64,000 nt of DNA from Caballeronia novacaledonica (GCF_900258035.1 NZ_OGTP01000011.1:1-64000), one strand, 5' to 3'. Counted from the stretch's first letter, positions 35,357 through 45,512 are shown. The notes: a model not told the origin generated them from the sequence alone. Program-made: numbers and translations.

Positions 35357-36414
35357 CGCTCGTCCCCCAGTCCGAGCACGCCGCGCATCTGCTCGCGGCT
35401 CGCGCCGCTGCCGGCGAAGTCATCGAACGCGCGCCCGGCCACGCGGATGATGTGGTCGCGAATGAACACCGCGCCCTCGCGCGCGCCGTCTTCCGGATGC
35501 TTCAACGCGCACTCCCATTCGAGCACGGCCCAGCCGGGAAAATCGTATTGCGCCATTTTCGAGAAGATCGCCTTGAAGTCGATCTGGCCGTCGCCCAATG
35601 AACGAAAACGTCCCGCGCGATCGGTCCATCCCGAATAGCCGCCGTACACGCCCTGCTTTCCGTTCGGCCGGAACTCCGCGTCCTTCACATGAAACGCCTT
35701 GATGCGCGCGTGATAAATATCGATGAACGCGAGGTAATCGAGTTGCTGCAGCACGAAGTGACTCGGATCGAACAGGATGTTCGCGCGCGGATGATCGTCC
35801 ACCGCCGCGAGAAAGCGCTCGAACGTGACGCCGTCGTGCAGGTCTTCGCCCGGATGCAGTTCGTAGCAGACGTCGATGCCCGCGCGGTCGAACTCGTCGA
35901 GAATCGGGCGCCAGCGTCTCGCGAGTTCCTCGAACGCGGCTTCGACGAGACCCGCCGGACGCTGCGGCCACGGATAGACATACGGCCACGCGAGCGCGCC
36001 CGAAAACGTCACGTGCGAATTCAGGCCCAGACGCTTCGACGCCGCCGCCGCGAGCTTCAATTGCGCCGTCGCCCATTCCGTGCGCGCCGCCGGATCGCCG
36101 CGCACGTGCGGAGCGGCGAAGCCGTCGAACAGCGTGTCGTAGGCGGAATGAACCGCGATCAACTGGCCTTGCAAATGCGTCGACAATTCGGTGATCGCCA
36201 CGCCCGCATCGTCCACCGTGCGGCGGATGTCGTCGCAATAGGCATCGCTCGACGCGGCTTTTTCCAGATCGATCAGACGCGGATCGGCGGGCACCTGGAT
36301 GCCTTCGTATCCGAGCGAGCTTGCCCACGACGCGAGGTTCGCGAGCGTATCGAACGGCGGCTGATCGCCCATGAACTGCGCGAGAAATATCGCCGGGCCT
36401 TTGATGGTCTTCAT
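35353..36414 (-). CDS. Sugar phosphate isomerase/epimerase (AP endonuclease 2-type TIM barrel, IolE-like)
   Basis: A 353-residue xylose-isomerase-like TIM barrel. Metal and substrate residues are suggested by CYELHPGEDLHDG, FDPSHFVLQQLD, IKAFHVKDAEFRPNG and VLEWECALKHPEDG. The start at 36414 (MKTIKGPAIF) follows GAGAGG. It is translationally coupled to the dehydrogenase gene. The pair resembles inositol/keto-sugar modules, where such barrels act as dehydratases or epimerases. Confidence 0.85.
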   Translation of the reverse strand: MKTIKGPAIFLAQFMGDQPPFDTLANLASWASSLGYEGIQVPADPRLIDLEKAASSDAYCDDIRRTVDDAGVAITELSTHLQGQLIAVHSAYDTLFDGFAAPHVRGDPAARTEWATAQLKLAAAASKRLGLNSHVTFSGALAWPYVYPWPQRPAGLVEAAFEELARRWRPILDEFDRAGIDVCYELHPGEDLHDGVTFERFLAAVDDHPRANILFDPSHFVLQQLDYLAFIDIYHARIKAFHVKDAEFRPNGKQGVYGGYSGWTDRAGRFRSLGDGQIDFKAIFSKMAQYDFPGWAVLEWECALKHPEDGAREGAVFIRDHIIRVAGRAFDDFAGSGASREQMRGVLGLGDER

Positions 36415-36460
36415 CTTTCGCCTCTCAGAGAAAGCAGGCCGCGTGAACGGCCTTCGCACA

Positions 36461-37426
36461 TCAGAACGGCGAGTTCGGGAAATAGAACTGCTTGGCGTTG
36501 TCCTTCGTGATGAGCACCGACGGGATGATCGTCGTCGGCGGCAGCTTGTCGCCCTTGAGGCGCGCTTCGGCGGTCAGCTTGATCGCGTCGTAGATGAATT
36601 TCGGCGAGTACGACACGTCGGCCGGCACGCGCTTGTCGCCATCCATGATGCGCTTCACGGCTTCCTTCGATCCCGCGCCACCGAAAACGATCTTCACGTC
36701 CGTGCGCTTCGCCTGATCGATCGCCTTCAGCACGCCGACCATCATGTCGTCGTCGGCGGCCCAGACGGCGTCGATATGCTTGAAACGCGTGAGATAGTCC
36801 TGCATCACCTTGAAGGCGTCGTCGCGATTCCAGTTCGCATACTTCGCGTCGAGAATCTTCATGTCGGGATGCTGCTTTATCACGCCTTCGAACGCGGTCC
36901 AGCGTTCGTTGTCGAGCGTCGTCGGAATGCCGCGCAGCGCGACGATGTCGCCCTTGCCGTTCAGCGCCTTCGCGAGATACTCGGCGGGAATCTTGCCGAA
37001 CGCGGTGTTGTCGCCGGCCACGTAGGCATCTTGCGCGCTGGTGTCGGTGAGACCGCGATCGACCACCGTCACATACACGCCTTTCTTGTGCACTTGCGCG
37101 ACAGGCTGCGTGAGCGACGCCGATTCCTGCGGGAAGATCACGAGCGCGTTGATCTTGTTGACCGTCACGAGATCCTGCAACTGGTTGGCCTGCTCGGGCG
37201 CGGTGCCGGCCGTTTTCACGATCACCTTCAGGTCCGGATGCGCCTTCTCCAGTTCCTTCTTCGCCTCGTTGGCCCACCACACGATGCCGCCCGTGAAGCC
37301 GTGATCCGCTGTCGGAATCGCAACGCCGAGCACGACCTTTTCGTCGGCATGAGCGGACGGCGATACGGCGGCGAACGCACTCGCCGCGAGCGTGAGCGCG
37401 CCGAGCGCGCGAAGCATGTTCTTCAT
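36461..37426 (-). CDS. Sugar ABC transporter substrate-binding protein
   Basis: A 321-residue periplasmic binding protein of the ribose/galactose (type I) class. The signal peptide is [20 protein letters not shown] with cleavage near SAHADE. Mature motifs are [41 protein letters not shown] and [23 protein letters not shown] precedes the ATG at 37426. It is placed between the permease gene and the two catabolic enzymes. Confidence 0.92.
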   Translation of the reverse strand: MKNMLRALGALTLAASAFAAVSPSAHADEKVVLGVAIPTADHGFTGGIVWWANEAKKELEKAHPDLKVIVKTAGTAPEQANQLQDLVTVNKINALVIFPQESASLTQPVAQVHKKGVYVTVVDRGLTDTSAQDAYVAGDNTAFGKIPAEYLAKALNGKGDIVALRGIPTTLDNERWTAFEGVIKQHPDMKILDAKYANWNRDDAFKVMQDYLTRFKHIDAVWAADDDMMVGVLKAIDQAKRTDVKIVFGGAGSKEAVKRIMDGDKRVPADVSYSPKFIYDAIKLTAEARLKGDKLPPTTIIPSVLITKDNAKQFYFPNSPF

Positions 37427-37458
37427 GACGATGTCTCCTTGTCTTGTGGATGTTCCGG

Positions 37459-38475
37459 CTAACGACGACCGCGCTGCAAAAACGCTACGAGGATGATCAC
37501 GGCGCCCTGCACCGCCGCGTTCAGATACACGCTGATGATGCTCGTGAGATTCAGGATGTTGTTGATGACCGAAAGCAGAATCGCGCCGATGACCGTGCCG
37601 ATCACACGCCCTTCGCCACCTTTGAGCGCGGTGCCGCCGACCACGACGGACGCGATCGCTTCGAGCTCCCACAGCAGGCCCGTGGTCGGCGTGGCGGAGC
37701 CCAAGCGCGGCACGTACAGAATCGTCGCGACGGCGACGCACAGCCCGAGCAGCACATAAGTGACGATCTTCACGCGATCCACGCGAATGGCCGCATATCG
37801 CGCGACCTGCTCGTTCGAACCGATCGCCTGAACGTGCCGTCCGTACACCGTGCGATTGAGCACGAGCGCGCCGCCCGCCGCGACGATCAGAAATATCCAG
37901 ATCGGCACCGGCACGCCGAACAGACTCGCGTAATAGACCGGCCCGTAGAGATCGACGAGCGAGTTGTCGAGCGTGAGCGCGCCGCCGTCCGCGAGCCACG
38001 TGAGCAGCGCGCGAAAGATGCCGAGCGTGCCCAGCGTGACGATGAACGGCTCGATGCGCCCCTTCGTCACGAGCACGCCATGCGCGAAGCCGAACAGCGC
38101 GCCGAGCACGAGCGCGAGCACGACGCCCAGCGCGATGATCAGAAGCGGCGGCACCGCATGTCCATGAAAGCCCTGCATGAGCGCGTTCATCATGTAGATC
38201 ATGCTGCCCGCGATCAGCGCGGCCATCGAGCCGACCGACAGATCGATGCCGCCCGAGATGATCACGAACGTCATGCCCACCGCGATGATGCCGATGAACG
38301 ACGTGCGCGTGAGCACGTTCATCGCGTTGTCGAGCGTGGCGAAGTCGCCGTTGAGCAGCGTGCCGCCGATGCACAGCGCGATCAGCCCGATCAGCGGCCC
38401 GACGCCGAACAGAAAGCGTGCGGCGGCGGAGAGGCGGCTCTCGCTTTCGGTGTCTTCAGTGTGTGCCGGTCGCAT
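37459..38475 (-). CDS. Sugar ABC transporter permease (RbsC family)
   Basis: A 338-residue inner-membrane protein with about eight to ten helices. The RbsC/BPD_transp_2 signature includes [46 protein letters not shown] and [26 protein letters not shown]. Its start overlaps the ATPase gene end by 20 bp, indicating tight coupling. Confidence 0.93.
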   Translation of the reverse strand: MRPAHTEDTESESRLSAAARFLFGVGPLIGLIALCIGGTLLNGDFATLDNAMNVLTRTSFIGIIAVGMTFVIISGGIDLSVGSMAALIAGSMIYMMNALMQGFHGHAVPPLLIIALGVVLALVLGALFGFAHGVLVTKGRIEPFIVTLGTLGIFRALLTWLADGGALTLDNSLVDLYGPVYYASLFGVPVPIWIFLIVAAGGALVLNRTVYGRHVQAIGSNEQVARYAAIRVDRVKIVTYVLLGLCVAVATILYVPRLGSATPTTGLLWELEAIASVVVGGTALKGGEGRVIGTVIGAILLSVINNILNLTSIISVYLNAAVQGAVIILVAFLQRGRR

Positions 38476-39943
38476 GCGCGATCAACCTCTCTTCGGTCAA
38501 AAGATCCATGCCGAGCGTCGCGACGAGCTCGCCCGCGCGCATGACCGCGACGCGATGACACAAGCCGATCAACTCGATCAGCTCGGACGAAATCACGATC
38601 ACCGCGCGGCCCTCGGCGGCGAGGCGATGAATCAGGAAATAGATGTCGCGTTTCGCGCCGACATCGACGCCGCGCGTCGGTTCGTCGAGCACGATCACGC
38701 GCGGATCGGGATTCAGGAACTTCGCGAGCGCGAGCTTCTGCTGATTGCCGCCCGAGAGCATGCGCGCGCGAATCGACGTGTTGCCCGTGCGAATGCCGAA
38801 ATCGTTCACCGCTTTTTTCAACGCATCGCGTTCGGCGTGCAGGTCGATGAGCGGGCGCGCATAGCGCTCCAGCGTCATCATCGTCAGGTTGTCCTTCAGC
38901 GCCATGTCGACGTGCAGTCCGCGTCCCTTGCGGTCCTCGCTCAGGTACGTGAGGCCTTGCTGCATCGCCTCGCGCGGGCTTTTCAGCCTGACGGTTGCTC
39001 CGTCTATCATGACGCGTCCCGCGCTCAGCGGCCGCAAGCCGACGAGCGCCTCGAACAACTCCGTGCGTCCCGCGCCGACGAGTCCCGCGAAGCCGAACAC
39101 TTCGCCCTTGCGCACCGAAAAGCCGATGCCGCTGGCCCAGCCGGGCACCGAAGCGCCTTCGACCTCGAATGCGACCGGCGCCCCGGCGGCCAATGGAGGC
39201 TTGTCGGGAAACATGTCGGAGACTTCGCGGCCGACCATCAGGTTCGCCATCTGCTGGCGCGTGAGTTCGTCGGTCGGCGCGCGCGCGACGAAACGGCCAT
39301 CGCGCATCACGATCACTTCGTCGGTCACGCGCTCCACTTCGTCGAGCTTGTGCGAGATATAGACGATGGTCGTGCCCGCATCCTTCAGACGCGCCATCAG
39401 CCCGAAAAGACGCTGTGTCTCCGAGGGCGTCAGCGTCGCGGTCGGCTCGTCCATGATGAGCAGCCGCGCCTCGCGCAGCATCGCCTTCGCGATCTCGACC
39501 AGTTGCTTCTCCGCGACGATCAGGTCGCGCACCTTCGTATCCGGATTCTTGTGCAGGCCGACTTCGCTCAGCGCCGCGCGGGCGTCGTCGCGCATCGCGG
39601 CTTCATCGAGGAACAAGCCTTTCTTCAGCTCATGCCCGAGGAACATGTTCTGCGTGATGCTCAAGTGATCCGCGAGATTCAGTTCCTGGTGAATCAGCAC
39701 GATGCCCGCGTGCTCGGCGTCGCGCGAACTCGCGAAGCTGCGCGCGCGTTCGTCGATGAAAAGCTCGCCCGCATTCGGGCGCTCGTAGCCCGCGAGAATC
39801 TTCATCAGCGTGGACTTGCCCGCCCCGTTTTCGCCGAGAAATCCGACGATGCGCCCCGGCGCGATATCGAAGGTGACGCCGTGCAGCACGCGCACCGGTC
39901 CGAACTGTTTTTCGATGCCCTGAAAGCGCACGGCGAGGCTCAT
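38456..39943 (-). CDS. Sugar ABC transporter ATP-binding protein (RbsA type, duplicated NBD)
   Basis: A 495-residue protein with two nucleotide-binding domains. The first has Walker [11 protein letters not shown]-loop, and Walker [12 protein letters not shown]. The second has degenerate Walker [12 protein letters not shown], signature [15 protein letters not shown] and [16 protein letters not shown]. Degeneration of one site is normal for carbohydrate importers of this class. The ATG at 39943, with AAGGAG upstream, lies 2 bp after the LacI stop; the longer upstream frame is a shadow over lacI. Confidence 0.95.
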   Translation of the reverse strand: MSLAVRFQGIEKQFGPVRVLHGVTFDIAPGRIVGFLGENGAGKSTLMKILAGYERPNAGELFIDERARSFASSRDAEHAGIVLIHQELNLADHLSITQNMFLGHELKKGLFLDEAAMRDDARAALSEVGLHKNPDTKVRDLIVAEKQLVEIAKAMLREARLLIMDEPTATLTPSETQRLFGLMARLKDAGTTIVYISHKLDEVERVTDEVIVMRDGRFVARAPTDELTRQQMANLMVGREVSDMFPDKPPLAAGAPVAFEVEGASVPGWASGIGFSVRKGEVFGFAGLVGAGRTELFEALVGLRPLSAGRVMIDGATVRLKSPREAMQQGLTYLSEDRKGRGLHVDMALKDNLTMMTLERYARPLIDLHAERDALKKAVNDFGIRTGNTSIRARMLSGGNQQKLALAKFLNPDPRVIVLDEPTRGVDVGAKRDIYFLIHRLAAEGRAVIVISSELIELIGLCHRVAVMRAGELVATLGMDLLTEERLIAHATGTH

Positions 39944-39945
39944 CG

Positions 39946-40965
39946 TCACGCGCTCCTTCGGCGAATCAGCCGATGCGGCAGCAGCACGCCCGGCACCTCC
40001 GCGCGCGGATCGCGCAGGCGCTTGAGCAGGAGATCGGCGGCGGTTTCGCCCAGCAGTTGCATCGGCTGCGAAACGGTGGTCAAGGGCGGATCGACATGCG
40101 CGGCCACGGCGATGTCGTCGAAGCCGACGACCGCGACATCGTCCGGCACCGCGAAGCCCGCGCCGCGAAAGCCGTTCATCACGCCGATGGCGAGGGTGTC
40201 GGAAACGGCGAAGGCGGCGGTCGGCCGCGCATCGCCGAGTGCGGCGAGTTGCGCGGCCGCGCGTTCGCCTGCGTCGTAATCGAGACTGTCGAGTTCGATC
40301 AGCCACTCGGCGCGCGGCTCGATGCCCGCGTCCCTCAGCGCATCGCGATAGCCGGCGAGCCGCTGACGCCCGTAAAGATAGCCCTGCCCGGAGTTGATGA
40401 GCGCGATGCGCCGATGCCCCTTCGCCGTCAGATAGCGCACGACGTCGCCCGCCGCGAGATGATTGTCGATGCCGACGTACGGCACGCCCGCCGCCGGATC
40501 GAACTCGCAGCACGCGACCCACGGCAGCGCCGACGCTTCTTCGGCGAGCGCCTTCTGCACGGCGGCGGGATCGAGGCAGATCGCGCCGTCGGCGCGGCGT
40601 CCGCGCAGGAGATCGAAATAGCTTCGCTCGCGCAGCGGGTCGGCGCCGGTGTCGCACAACAGCATGAAGTAGCCGTTCTGGCGCGCGACGCTGTCGATGC
40701 CGCGCACGATCGCCGCATAGAACGGGTTGCCGAAGTCGGGGACCATGGTGAGCAGCAGGCGGCTTTCCGCCGTGCGCAGATTGCGCGCAAGCTCGTTGAT
40801 GCGATAGCCGCTCGCCGCGACCGCTTCGAGGACTCTGTCGCGCGTGGCCTCGCGGACATTCGTGTGCCCGTTGAGCACACGCGAAACGGTGGCAACCGAC
40901 ACGCCCGCGCGCTCGGCGACATCGGCAATCGATACTTCCTCGCGTGGACGAACCGTATCTGACAT
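39946..40965 (-). CDS. LacI-family transcriptional regulator
   Basis: A 339-residue regulator heading the sugar ABC operon. The N-terminal helix-turn-helix is SIADVAERAGVSVATVSRVLNGH with hinge REATRDRVLEAVAASGYRINELARNLR. The sugar-binding core has TAESRLLLTMVPDFGNPFYAAIVRGI, GYLYGRQRLAGYRDAL, VGFDDIAVAAHVDPPLTTV and ends with RLIRR. A 16-bp inverted repeat lies 25 bp upstream, so autoregulation and control of the five downstream genes is likely. Confidence 0.93.
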   Translation of the reverse strand: MSDTVRPREEVSIADVAERAGVSVATVSRVLNGHTNVREATRDRVLEAVAASGYRINELARNLRTAESRLLLTMVPDFGNPFYAAIVRGIDSVARQNGYFMLLCDTGADPLRERSYFDLLRGRRADGAICLDPAAVQKALAEEASALPWVACCEFDPAAGVPYVGIDNHLAAGDVVRYLTAKGHRRIALINSGQGYLYGRQRLAGYRDALRDAGIEPRAEWLIELDSLDYDAGERAAAQLAALGDARPTAAFAVSDTLAIGVMNGFRGAGFAVPDDVAVVGFDDIAVAAHVDPPLTTVSQPMQLLGETAADLLLKRLRDPRAEVPGVLLPHRLIRRRSA

Positions 40966-40990
40966 CGCTCCGTCGCTCGCGGCGATCGAG

Positions 40991-41006
40991 ATGTAATGGA
41001 TTACAT
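40991..41006. promoter_or_regulatory. Probable LacI-family operator
   Basis: ATGTAATGGATTACAT: 7-bp perfect arms with a 2-bp centre, in the lacI promoter region. Size and symmetry fit LacI-family operators. It may also influence the divergent YciI-like gene starting at 41171. Confidence 0.7.
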
Positions 41007-41170
41007 TATTTGATCGGACGAGCGCGATGGCAACAGCAATCGGCTAGGGACAAACGCTTAGGACAGAATTTCACGCGCATATGTCGTTCTCATGCGATGT
41101 TGCTCGTCGTATTGTGCGAGCGGGCCGAAGACGCCCGACACCAATACACTCTTTTCAAGGAGCAATCCAC

Positions 41171-41587
41171 ATGCGATTCATGATGCTGATGATCCCGCGC
41201 GGCTACGAAAGCGCGCAACCGGGCACGATGCCGAGCGCGGACGCCGTCGCCGCGATGATGAAGTACAACGAGGAATTGCAGAAGGCCGGCGTGCTGCTCG
41301 CGCTCGACGGGCTGCATCCGCCGTCGATGGGCGCGCGCGTCACGTTCGAAGGCGGCAAAGCGCGCGTCACCGACGGGCCGTTCGCCGAAGCGAAGGAAGT
41401 GCTCGGCGGCTACTGGATGCTTCAGGTGAAGTCGCGCGAGGAAGCGATCGAATGGGCGAAGCGTTGTCCCGGATCGGACACCGAGATGATCGAAGTGCGG
41501 CAGGTCATGGAAATGGACGACTTCCCGCCGGACGTGCAGCAGGCCGCGGCGGGATTCGACGAGATGCAGCGTAAAGGAAAGGCTTAA
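41171..41587 (+). CDS. YciI-like protein (YCII/DGPF family)
   Basis: A 138-residue ferredoxin-like-fold protein. The conserved motif is VTDGPFAEAKEVLGGYWMLQV, preceded by the typical MRFMMLMIPRGYE start. AAGGAG lies 7 nt before the ATG at 41171. Family members are often paired with sigma factors, but none is present here. Function unknown. Its end overlaps the convergent thiolase by 4 nt. Confidence 0.88.
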   Translation: MRFMMLMIPRGYESAQPGTMPSADAVAAMMKYNEELQKAGVLLALDGLHPPSMGARVTFEGGKARVTDGPFAEAKEVLGGYWMLQVKSREEAIEWAKRCPGSDTEMIEVRQVMEMDDFPPDVQQAAAGFDEMQRKGKA

Positions 41588-42777
41588 GCGATCGCCTCCA
41601 GCGCGAGCGCGATGCCCTGTCCGCCGCCGATGCACAGCGTGACGATGGCGCGCTTCACGCCGTCGCGGCGCATCGCGTGGGCGAGACGCGTCGTGAGCAC
41701 CGCGCCGGTCGCGCCGATCGGATGACCGTGCGCGATCGCGCCGCCTTCCACGTTGACGATGTCTTCCGGCACGCCGAGCGTCCGCGCCACGGCGATCGGC
41801 ACTGCCGCGAAGGCTTCGTTGATCTCGAAGCGCTCCACGTCGCCGAGCGTCCATCCCGCGCGCTGCAACGCCTGTTGCACCGCGGGCACCGGGCCGAGCC
41901 CGAACATCCCCGGTTCGACCGCCGCCACGCCGAACGCCGCGAGCCGCACGAACGGCTCGATGCCGCGCGCCTCGGCTTCCTTGCGGCTCGTCACGATCGT
42001 CGCCGATGCGCCGCTGTTCAGCCCCGGCGCATTGCCCGCCGTGATCGCGCCGTCGGGACGAAACGCCGGGCGCAGCTTCGCGAGCGTCGCGAGCGTGGTG
42101 TCGGGACGCGGCTGCTCGTCGCGCGCGAACGTGACGGTTTCGCGGCCCGCCTTCACGTCGATGCCGACGATTTCCGCATCGAAAGCGCCGTCCTTCTGCG
42201 CGGCCGCGAACAACTGCTGCGAACGCTCGGCCCAGCGGTCCTGCGCTTCACGCGTGATATCGAGCTTCGTCACGAGGTCTTCGGTGTGCCAGCCGGAATG
42301 CTCGCCGGAGAAGGCATCGACGAGCCCGTCGCGCAGCATGCTGTCGTAGATCTGCGCGTTGCCCATGCGATAACCGCGCCGCCCGCCGTCGAGCAGATAG
42401 GGCGCGCGGTCCATGTTCTCCATGCCGCCCGCGATCGCGAGCTTCGCGACGCCCGCCGCGATGTCGGTCGCGGCCGTCGCGATGGCTTGCGCGCCCGAAC
42501 CGCACACGCGATTGACGGTCAGCGCCGGCACGGAAACCGGCACGCCGCCGCCGACCGACGCCTGCCGCGCCGGATTCATGCGATTGCCCGCCTGGATCAC
42601 GTTGCCGAACACGACCGAATCGATCGACGCCGGATCGAGCGCGCCGCCCGCGCGCCGCAGCGTTTCCGCGATCGCCGCCGCGCCGAGATCGACGGCGGGC
42701 GTGTCCTTCAGCGCACCGTTGAACGCGCCGATCGCCGTGCGCACCGGATGACACAAAACGATGTCTTGCACAAACAT
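41584..42777 (-). CDS. Acetyl-CoA acetyltransferase (thiolase)
   Basis: A 397-residue type II thiolase catalysing acetoacetyl-CoA formation or cleavage. The acylated Cys lies in NRVCGSGAQAI. The remaining catalytic motifs are NEAFAAVP, GGAIAHGHPIGATGA and the second Cys in LCIGGGQG. It follows the SDR gene by 13 bp and is probably in its MarR-controlled unit. It could use acetoacetyl-CoA produced elsewhere, including by the synthetase at 63 kb, though no direct link is shown. Confidence 0.95.
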   Translation of the reverse strand: MFVQDIVLCHPVRTAIGAFNGALKDTPAVDLGAAAIAETLRRAGGALDPASIDSVVFGNVIQAGNRMNPARQASVGGGVPVSVPALTVNRVCGSGAQAIATAATDIAAGVAKLAIAGGMENMDRAPYLLDGGRRGYRMGNAQIYDSMLRDGLVDAFSGEHSGWHTEDLVTKLDITREAQDRWAERSQQLFAAAQKDGAFDAEIVGIDVKAGRETVTFARDEQPRPDTTLATLAKLRPAFRPDGAITAGNAPGLNSGASATIVTSRKEAEARGIEPFVRLAAFGVAAVEPGMFGLGPVPAVQQALQRAGWTLGDVERFEINEAFAAVPIAVARTLGVPEDIVNVEGGAIAHGHPIGATGAVLTTRLAHAMRRDGVKRAIVTLCIGGGQGIALALEAIA

Positions 42778-42790
42778 GTCGATGCCTCGC

Positions 42791-43498
42791 TTAGCGTGAA
42801 ACGCCGGTCAGATAGAGCGGCTTGTCGGTGGAAAGCGACTGCTTGACGGCGCGGCCGGTTTCATCGACGAGCACTTCTTCCTGGTTCTTCTCCAGCGCGG
42901 CGAGCACTTCGTTCACCACGTGCTGCGTCGTCGACTTCGGCGCGGTGACGTGCGCCGTCATGTCGGTATCGATAAAACCGGGATGCGCCGCCACCACGAG
43001 CGTGCCCTGCTCGCGCAGTTCCGCGCGCAGGGCGTTCGTGGCCGCCCACGCCGCCGCCTTCGAAATGTGATACGCGCCGCCCGCCGGCAACGAGGCCCAG
43101 CTCAGCACCGAAAGAACGTTGACGACCGCGCCGCCGCCGTTCTGCCTCAGCGCGGGCGCGAACGCCTGCGTGAGCGCGATCGGGCCGAACGTGTTGATTT
43201 CGAGCAGATCGCGGATGCCTTGCGTCGACGCCGGATCGGTGAGCAGGCCGAGCGTCGACACGCCCGCGTTGTTGACGATCACCTGCACGTCGGTATAGGT
43301 CGCGGCCGCTTCCGCGGTATCGGCGGCGTTGGTCACGTCGAGGCGGATCGCTTCGACGCCGGGAATATCGACGCTCTTCGGATCGCGAGCGGCGGCGTAC
43401 ACCTTCGACGCGCCCGCTTCGAGCAGCGACTTCGCGAATTGCTTGCCGAGGCCGCGATTGGCGCCGGTGACGAGAACCACCTTTCCTTTGATCTGCAT
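42791..43498 (-). CDS. SDR-family oxidoreductase
   Basis: A 235-residue classical short-chain dehydrogenase/reductase: cofactor motif VTGANRGLGKQFAKSLL, NNAG, catalytic Ser in LSVLSWASL, YHISK for the Tyr/Lys pair, and a C-terminal substrate loop. Substrate unknown. It is preceded by a site identical to one upstream of the adjacent marR gene, so it is probably MarR-repressed, with the thiolase gene downstream. Confidence 0.9.
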   Translation of the reverse strand: MQIKGKVVLVTGANRGLGKQFAKSLLEAGASKVYAAARDPKSVDIPGVEAIRLDVTNAADTAEAAATYTDVQVIVNNAGVSTLGLLTDPASTQGIRDLLEINTFGPIALTQAFAPALRQNGGGAVVNVLSVLSWASLPAGGAYHISKAAAWAATNALRAELREQGTLVVAAHPGFIDTDMTAHVTAPKSTTQHVVNEVLAALEKNQEEVLVDETGRAVKQSLSTDKPLYLTGVSR

Positions 43499-43516
43499 GC
43501 TGCGCTCCGTCTAACT

Positions 43517-43528
43517 GTGCATATACAC
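43517..43528. promoter_or_regulatory. Probable MarR operator upstream of the SDR gene
   Basis: GTGCATATACAC, followed by T, 18 bp upstream of the SDR start. The identical 13-mer occurs upstream of marR at 44024. Confidence 0.65.
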
Positions 43529-43578
43529 TAAAACGATACGAAAAAAGGCTCGCGCGCGGCGAGCCTGCTCGATGTCAC

Positions 43579-44007
43579 TCACTCCATCGTCGTCAGTTCG
43601 AAGAGCGACTGGCGCAATGCCTTCGCGCGCTTTTCGCCGAACTTCGCTTCGAATTCCGCCTGCGCCGCGCGCCATTGCGCCGACGCCTTCGCGAGCGTGT
43701 CCTTGCCGGCCGCCGTCAGCCGCAACCCGACCGCGCGCGAACTGGCCGATTCCTGCGTGGCTTCGACGAGGCCGTCGCGCTGCAAGGGCTTGAGCGCGCG
43801 TACGAGCGTGGTGCGGTCCATGACCATTGCGTCGGCGAGTTCGGCCATCTGCACGCCGGGCCTGCGCCCGATCGACGCGATGATCGTGAACTGCGCCGCC
43901 GTGATGCCGGCCGCGTTGATATGCCGCTCGTACATCTGCGACACGTAACGCGCCGCCTGACGAATCGCGAAACAGTTGCAGTCGAGAGGAGAAGAGCTGG
44001 AAGTCAT
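43579..44007 (-). CDS. MarR-family regulator
   Basis: A 142-residue winged-helix protein. DCNCFAIRQAARYVSQMYERHI resembles the MarR subgroup with an N-terminal cysteine pair. GITAAQFTIIASIGRRPGVQMAELADAMVMDRTTLVRALKPL is the DNA-binding helix region and SRAVGLRLTAAG the wing. The ATG at 44007 is preferred over one twelve codons upstream, which would make the protein overlap the operator. The cysteines raise the possibility of redox sensing; this is inference. Confidence 0.87.
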   Translation of the reverse strand: MTSSSSPLDCNCFAIRQAARYVSQMYERHINAAGITAAQFTIIASIGRRPGVQMAELADAMVMDRTTLVRALKPLQRDGLVEATQESASSRAVGLRLTAAGKDTLAKASAQWRAAQAEFEAKFGEKRAKALRQSLFELTTME

Positions 44008-44023
44008 GCCGAACAGGATATGA

Positions 44024-44035
44024 GTGCATATACAC
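44024..44035. promoter_or_regulatory. Probable MarR autoregulatory operator
   Basis: GTGCATATACAC followed by T, identical to 43517-43529, 17 bp upstream of the preferred marR start. Two identical 13-mers in the two promoters of one locus support a shared regulator. Confidence 0.65.
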
Positions 44036-44350
44036 TTTGTCAAGCGGCGGATTGCCGATCGAGGCAGCAGTCACGGCTCCGGGGTGGACGGGAATCGTCG
44101 TGCGCGGCGCGGGGGCGAAACGCGCCGAGCCTCTCCCGGCGTGCGATCGGGGCGCATCGGCGCTGTGCCGAAATCCGCATTTGACGCGCGACTAAACACC
44201 AAGACGCGGCCAAATTGGTTTTCTACATTGCGCATGTCCGCTGCCGGTGCCGGCCGTGCGCGAAGTGGCTGAAGCAGAAAAGCCCGTCTTGCCGGCACTG
44301 AACCGGTTCGTGTTCCATTCGATTGCCAAATCAAAAAGGAGAGGAAAACC
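44036..44350. other. Gap between marR and the binding-protein gene
   Basis: Just over 300 nt. The right end holds the ribosome site AAAGGAGAGG for the plus-strand gene. I see no convincing promoter, hairpin with T-run, or small gene in the remainder. Confidence 0.4.
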
Positions 44351-45508
44351 ATGCGCTTCCGTACCAGACCTTTGGCATGGCTCGTGGCGTGCGCCACGGC
44401 CAGCTTCGCCGCTGCGCCCTTCGCCGCGAGCGCCGCCGACGAACTGCCGGTGAAAGTGGGTTTCGCCGCGCCGCTGACGGGCGCGAACGCGGGTTACGGT
44501 AAAGACCTCCAGAACGGCGTGCAACTCGCGCTCGACGAAGCCAACGCGAAAAAGATCACGATCGGCGGCAAGACGGCGAAGTTCGAGATTCGCGCGGAAG
44601 ACGATCAGGCCGATCCGCGCGTCGGCGTGCAGGCGGCGCAGAAGCTCGTCGATGACGGCGTGGTGGTCGTCGTCGGACACTTCAATTCGGGCACGACGCT
44701 GCCCGCCTCGCCAATCTACAACAGCGCCGGCATCCCGACGATCGATCCCGCCGCGACCAATCCGACCATCACGACGCGCGGCCTGGAGAACATGTTCACG
44801 GTGATTTCGAGCGACGCGCAGAACGCGGGCAACGCCGGCGTCTATGCGGTCACGACGACGAAGGCGAAGCGCATCGCGATCATCGACGACCGCACGGCCT
44901 TCGGTCAGGGCGAAGCCGACGAGTTCGAGAAGGCGGTGAAGGCGAAAGGCGGCACCATCGTCACGCGCGAGTACAGCGACAATCAGACCGTCGACTTCAG
45001 CGCGCAGCTCACGCGCATCAAGGCGACGAACGCGGATCTGATTTTCTTCGGCGGCCTCGACCGGCAGGCGGCGGCGGTCGTCAAGCGGATGAAGCAGCTC
45101 GGCATGAACGCGCAATTCGTGGGCGGCGGCGGCGTGATGGACGCCGATTTCCTCAAGCTCGCGGGCGATGCCGCCGAGGGCGCGCAGGCGTGGGAATACG
45201 GCAGCCCGCTCGACAAGCTGCCTGAAGGCAAGGCGTTCAGCGACAAGTTCCAGAAGCGTTTCGGCGTCGCGATTCTTTCGTATGCGCCGTTCGGCTACGA
45301 CGCCGCGTGGGCCGCGATCAACGCGATGCAGAAGGCCAATTCCATCGATCCGAATGTGTACCGGCCCGTGCTCAAGACGAACAAGTTCGAAGGCATCACC
45401 GGACCGATCGCTTTCGACAGCAACGGCGCGCTGAAGAACGCGTCGTCGACGCTGTATCAGGTGAAGAACGGACAGTGGGCGTCGGTCGTCACCAAGCACG
45501 GCATGTGA
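44351..45508 (+). CDS. Branched-chain amino-acid-type ABC substrate-binding protein
   Basis: A 385-residue periplasmic LivJ/LivK-like protein. The signal peptide has cleavage near AASAADE. Mature motifs are VKVGFAAPLTGANAGYGKDLQNG, VVVVGHFNSGTTLPASPIYNSAG and RIAIIDDRTAFGQGEADEFEKAV. AAAGGAGAGG precedes the ATG. No LivHMGF genes are adjacent, so it must use a transporter encoded elsewhere or act as an orphan binding protein. The ligand is unknown. It converges on the LysR gene with a 4-bp gap. Confidence 0.9.
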   Translation: MRFRTRPLAWLVACATASFAAAPFAASAADELPVKVGFAAPLTGANAGYGKDLQNGVQLALDEANAKKITIGGKTAKFEIRAEDDQADPRVGVQAAQKLVDDGVVVVVGHFNSGTTLPASPIYNSAGIPTIDPAATNPTITTRGLENMFTVISSDAQNAGNAGVYAVTTTKAKRIAIIDDRTAFGQGEADEFEKAVKAKGGTIVTREYSDNQTVDFSAQLTRIKATNADLIFFGGLDRQAAAVVKRMKQLGMNAQFVGGGGVMDADFLKLAGDAAEGAQAWEYGSPLDKLPEGKAFSDKFQKRFGVAILSYAPFGYDAAWAAINAMQKANSIDPNVYRPVLKTNKFEGITGPIAFDSNGALKNASSTLYQVKNGQWASVVTKHGM

Positions 45509-45512
45509 CGCT

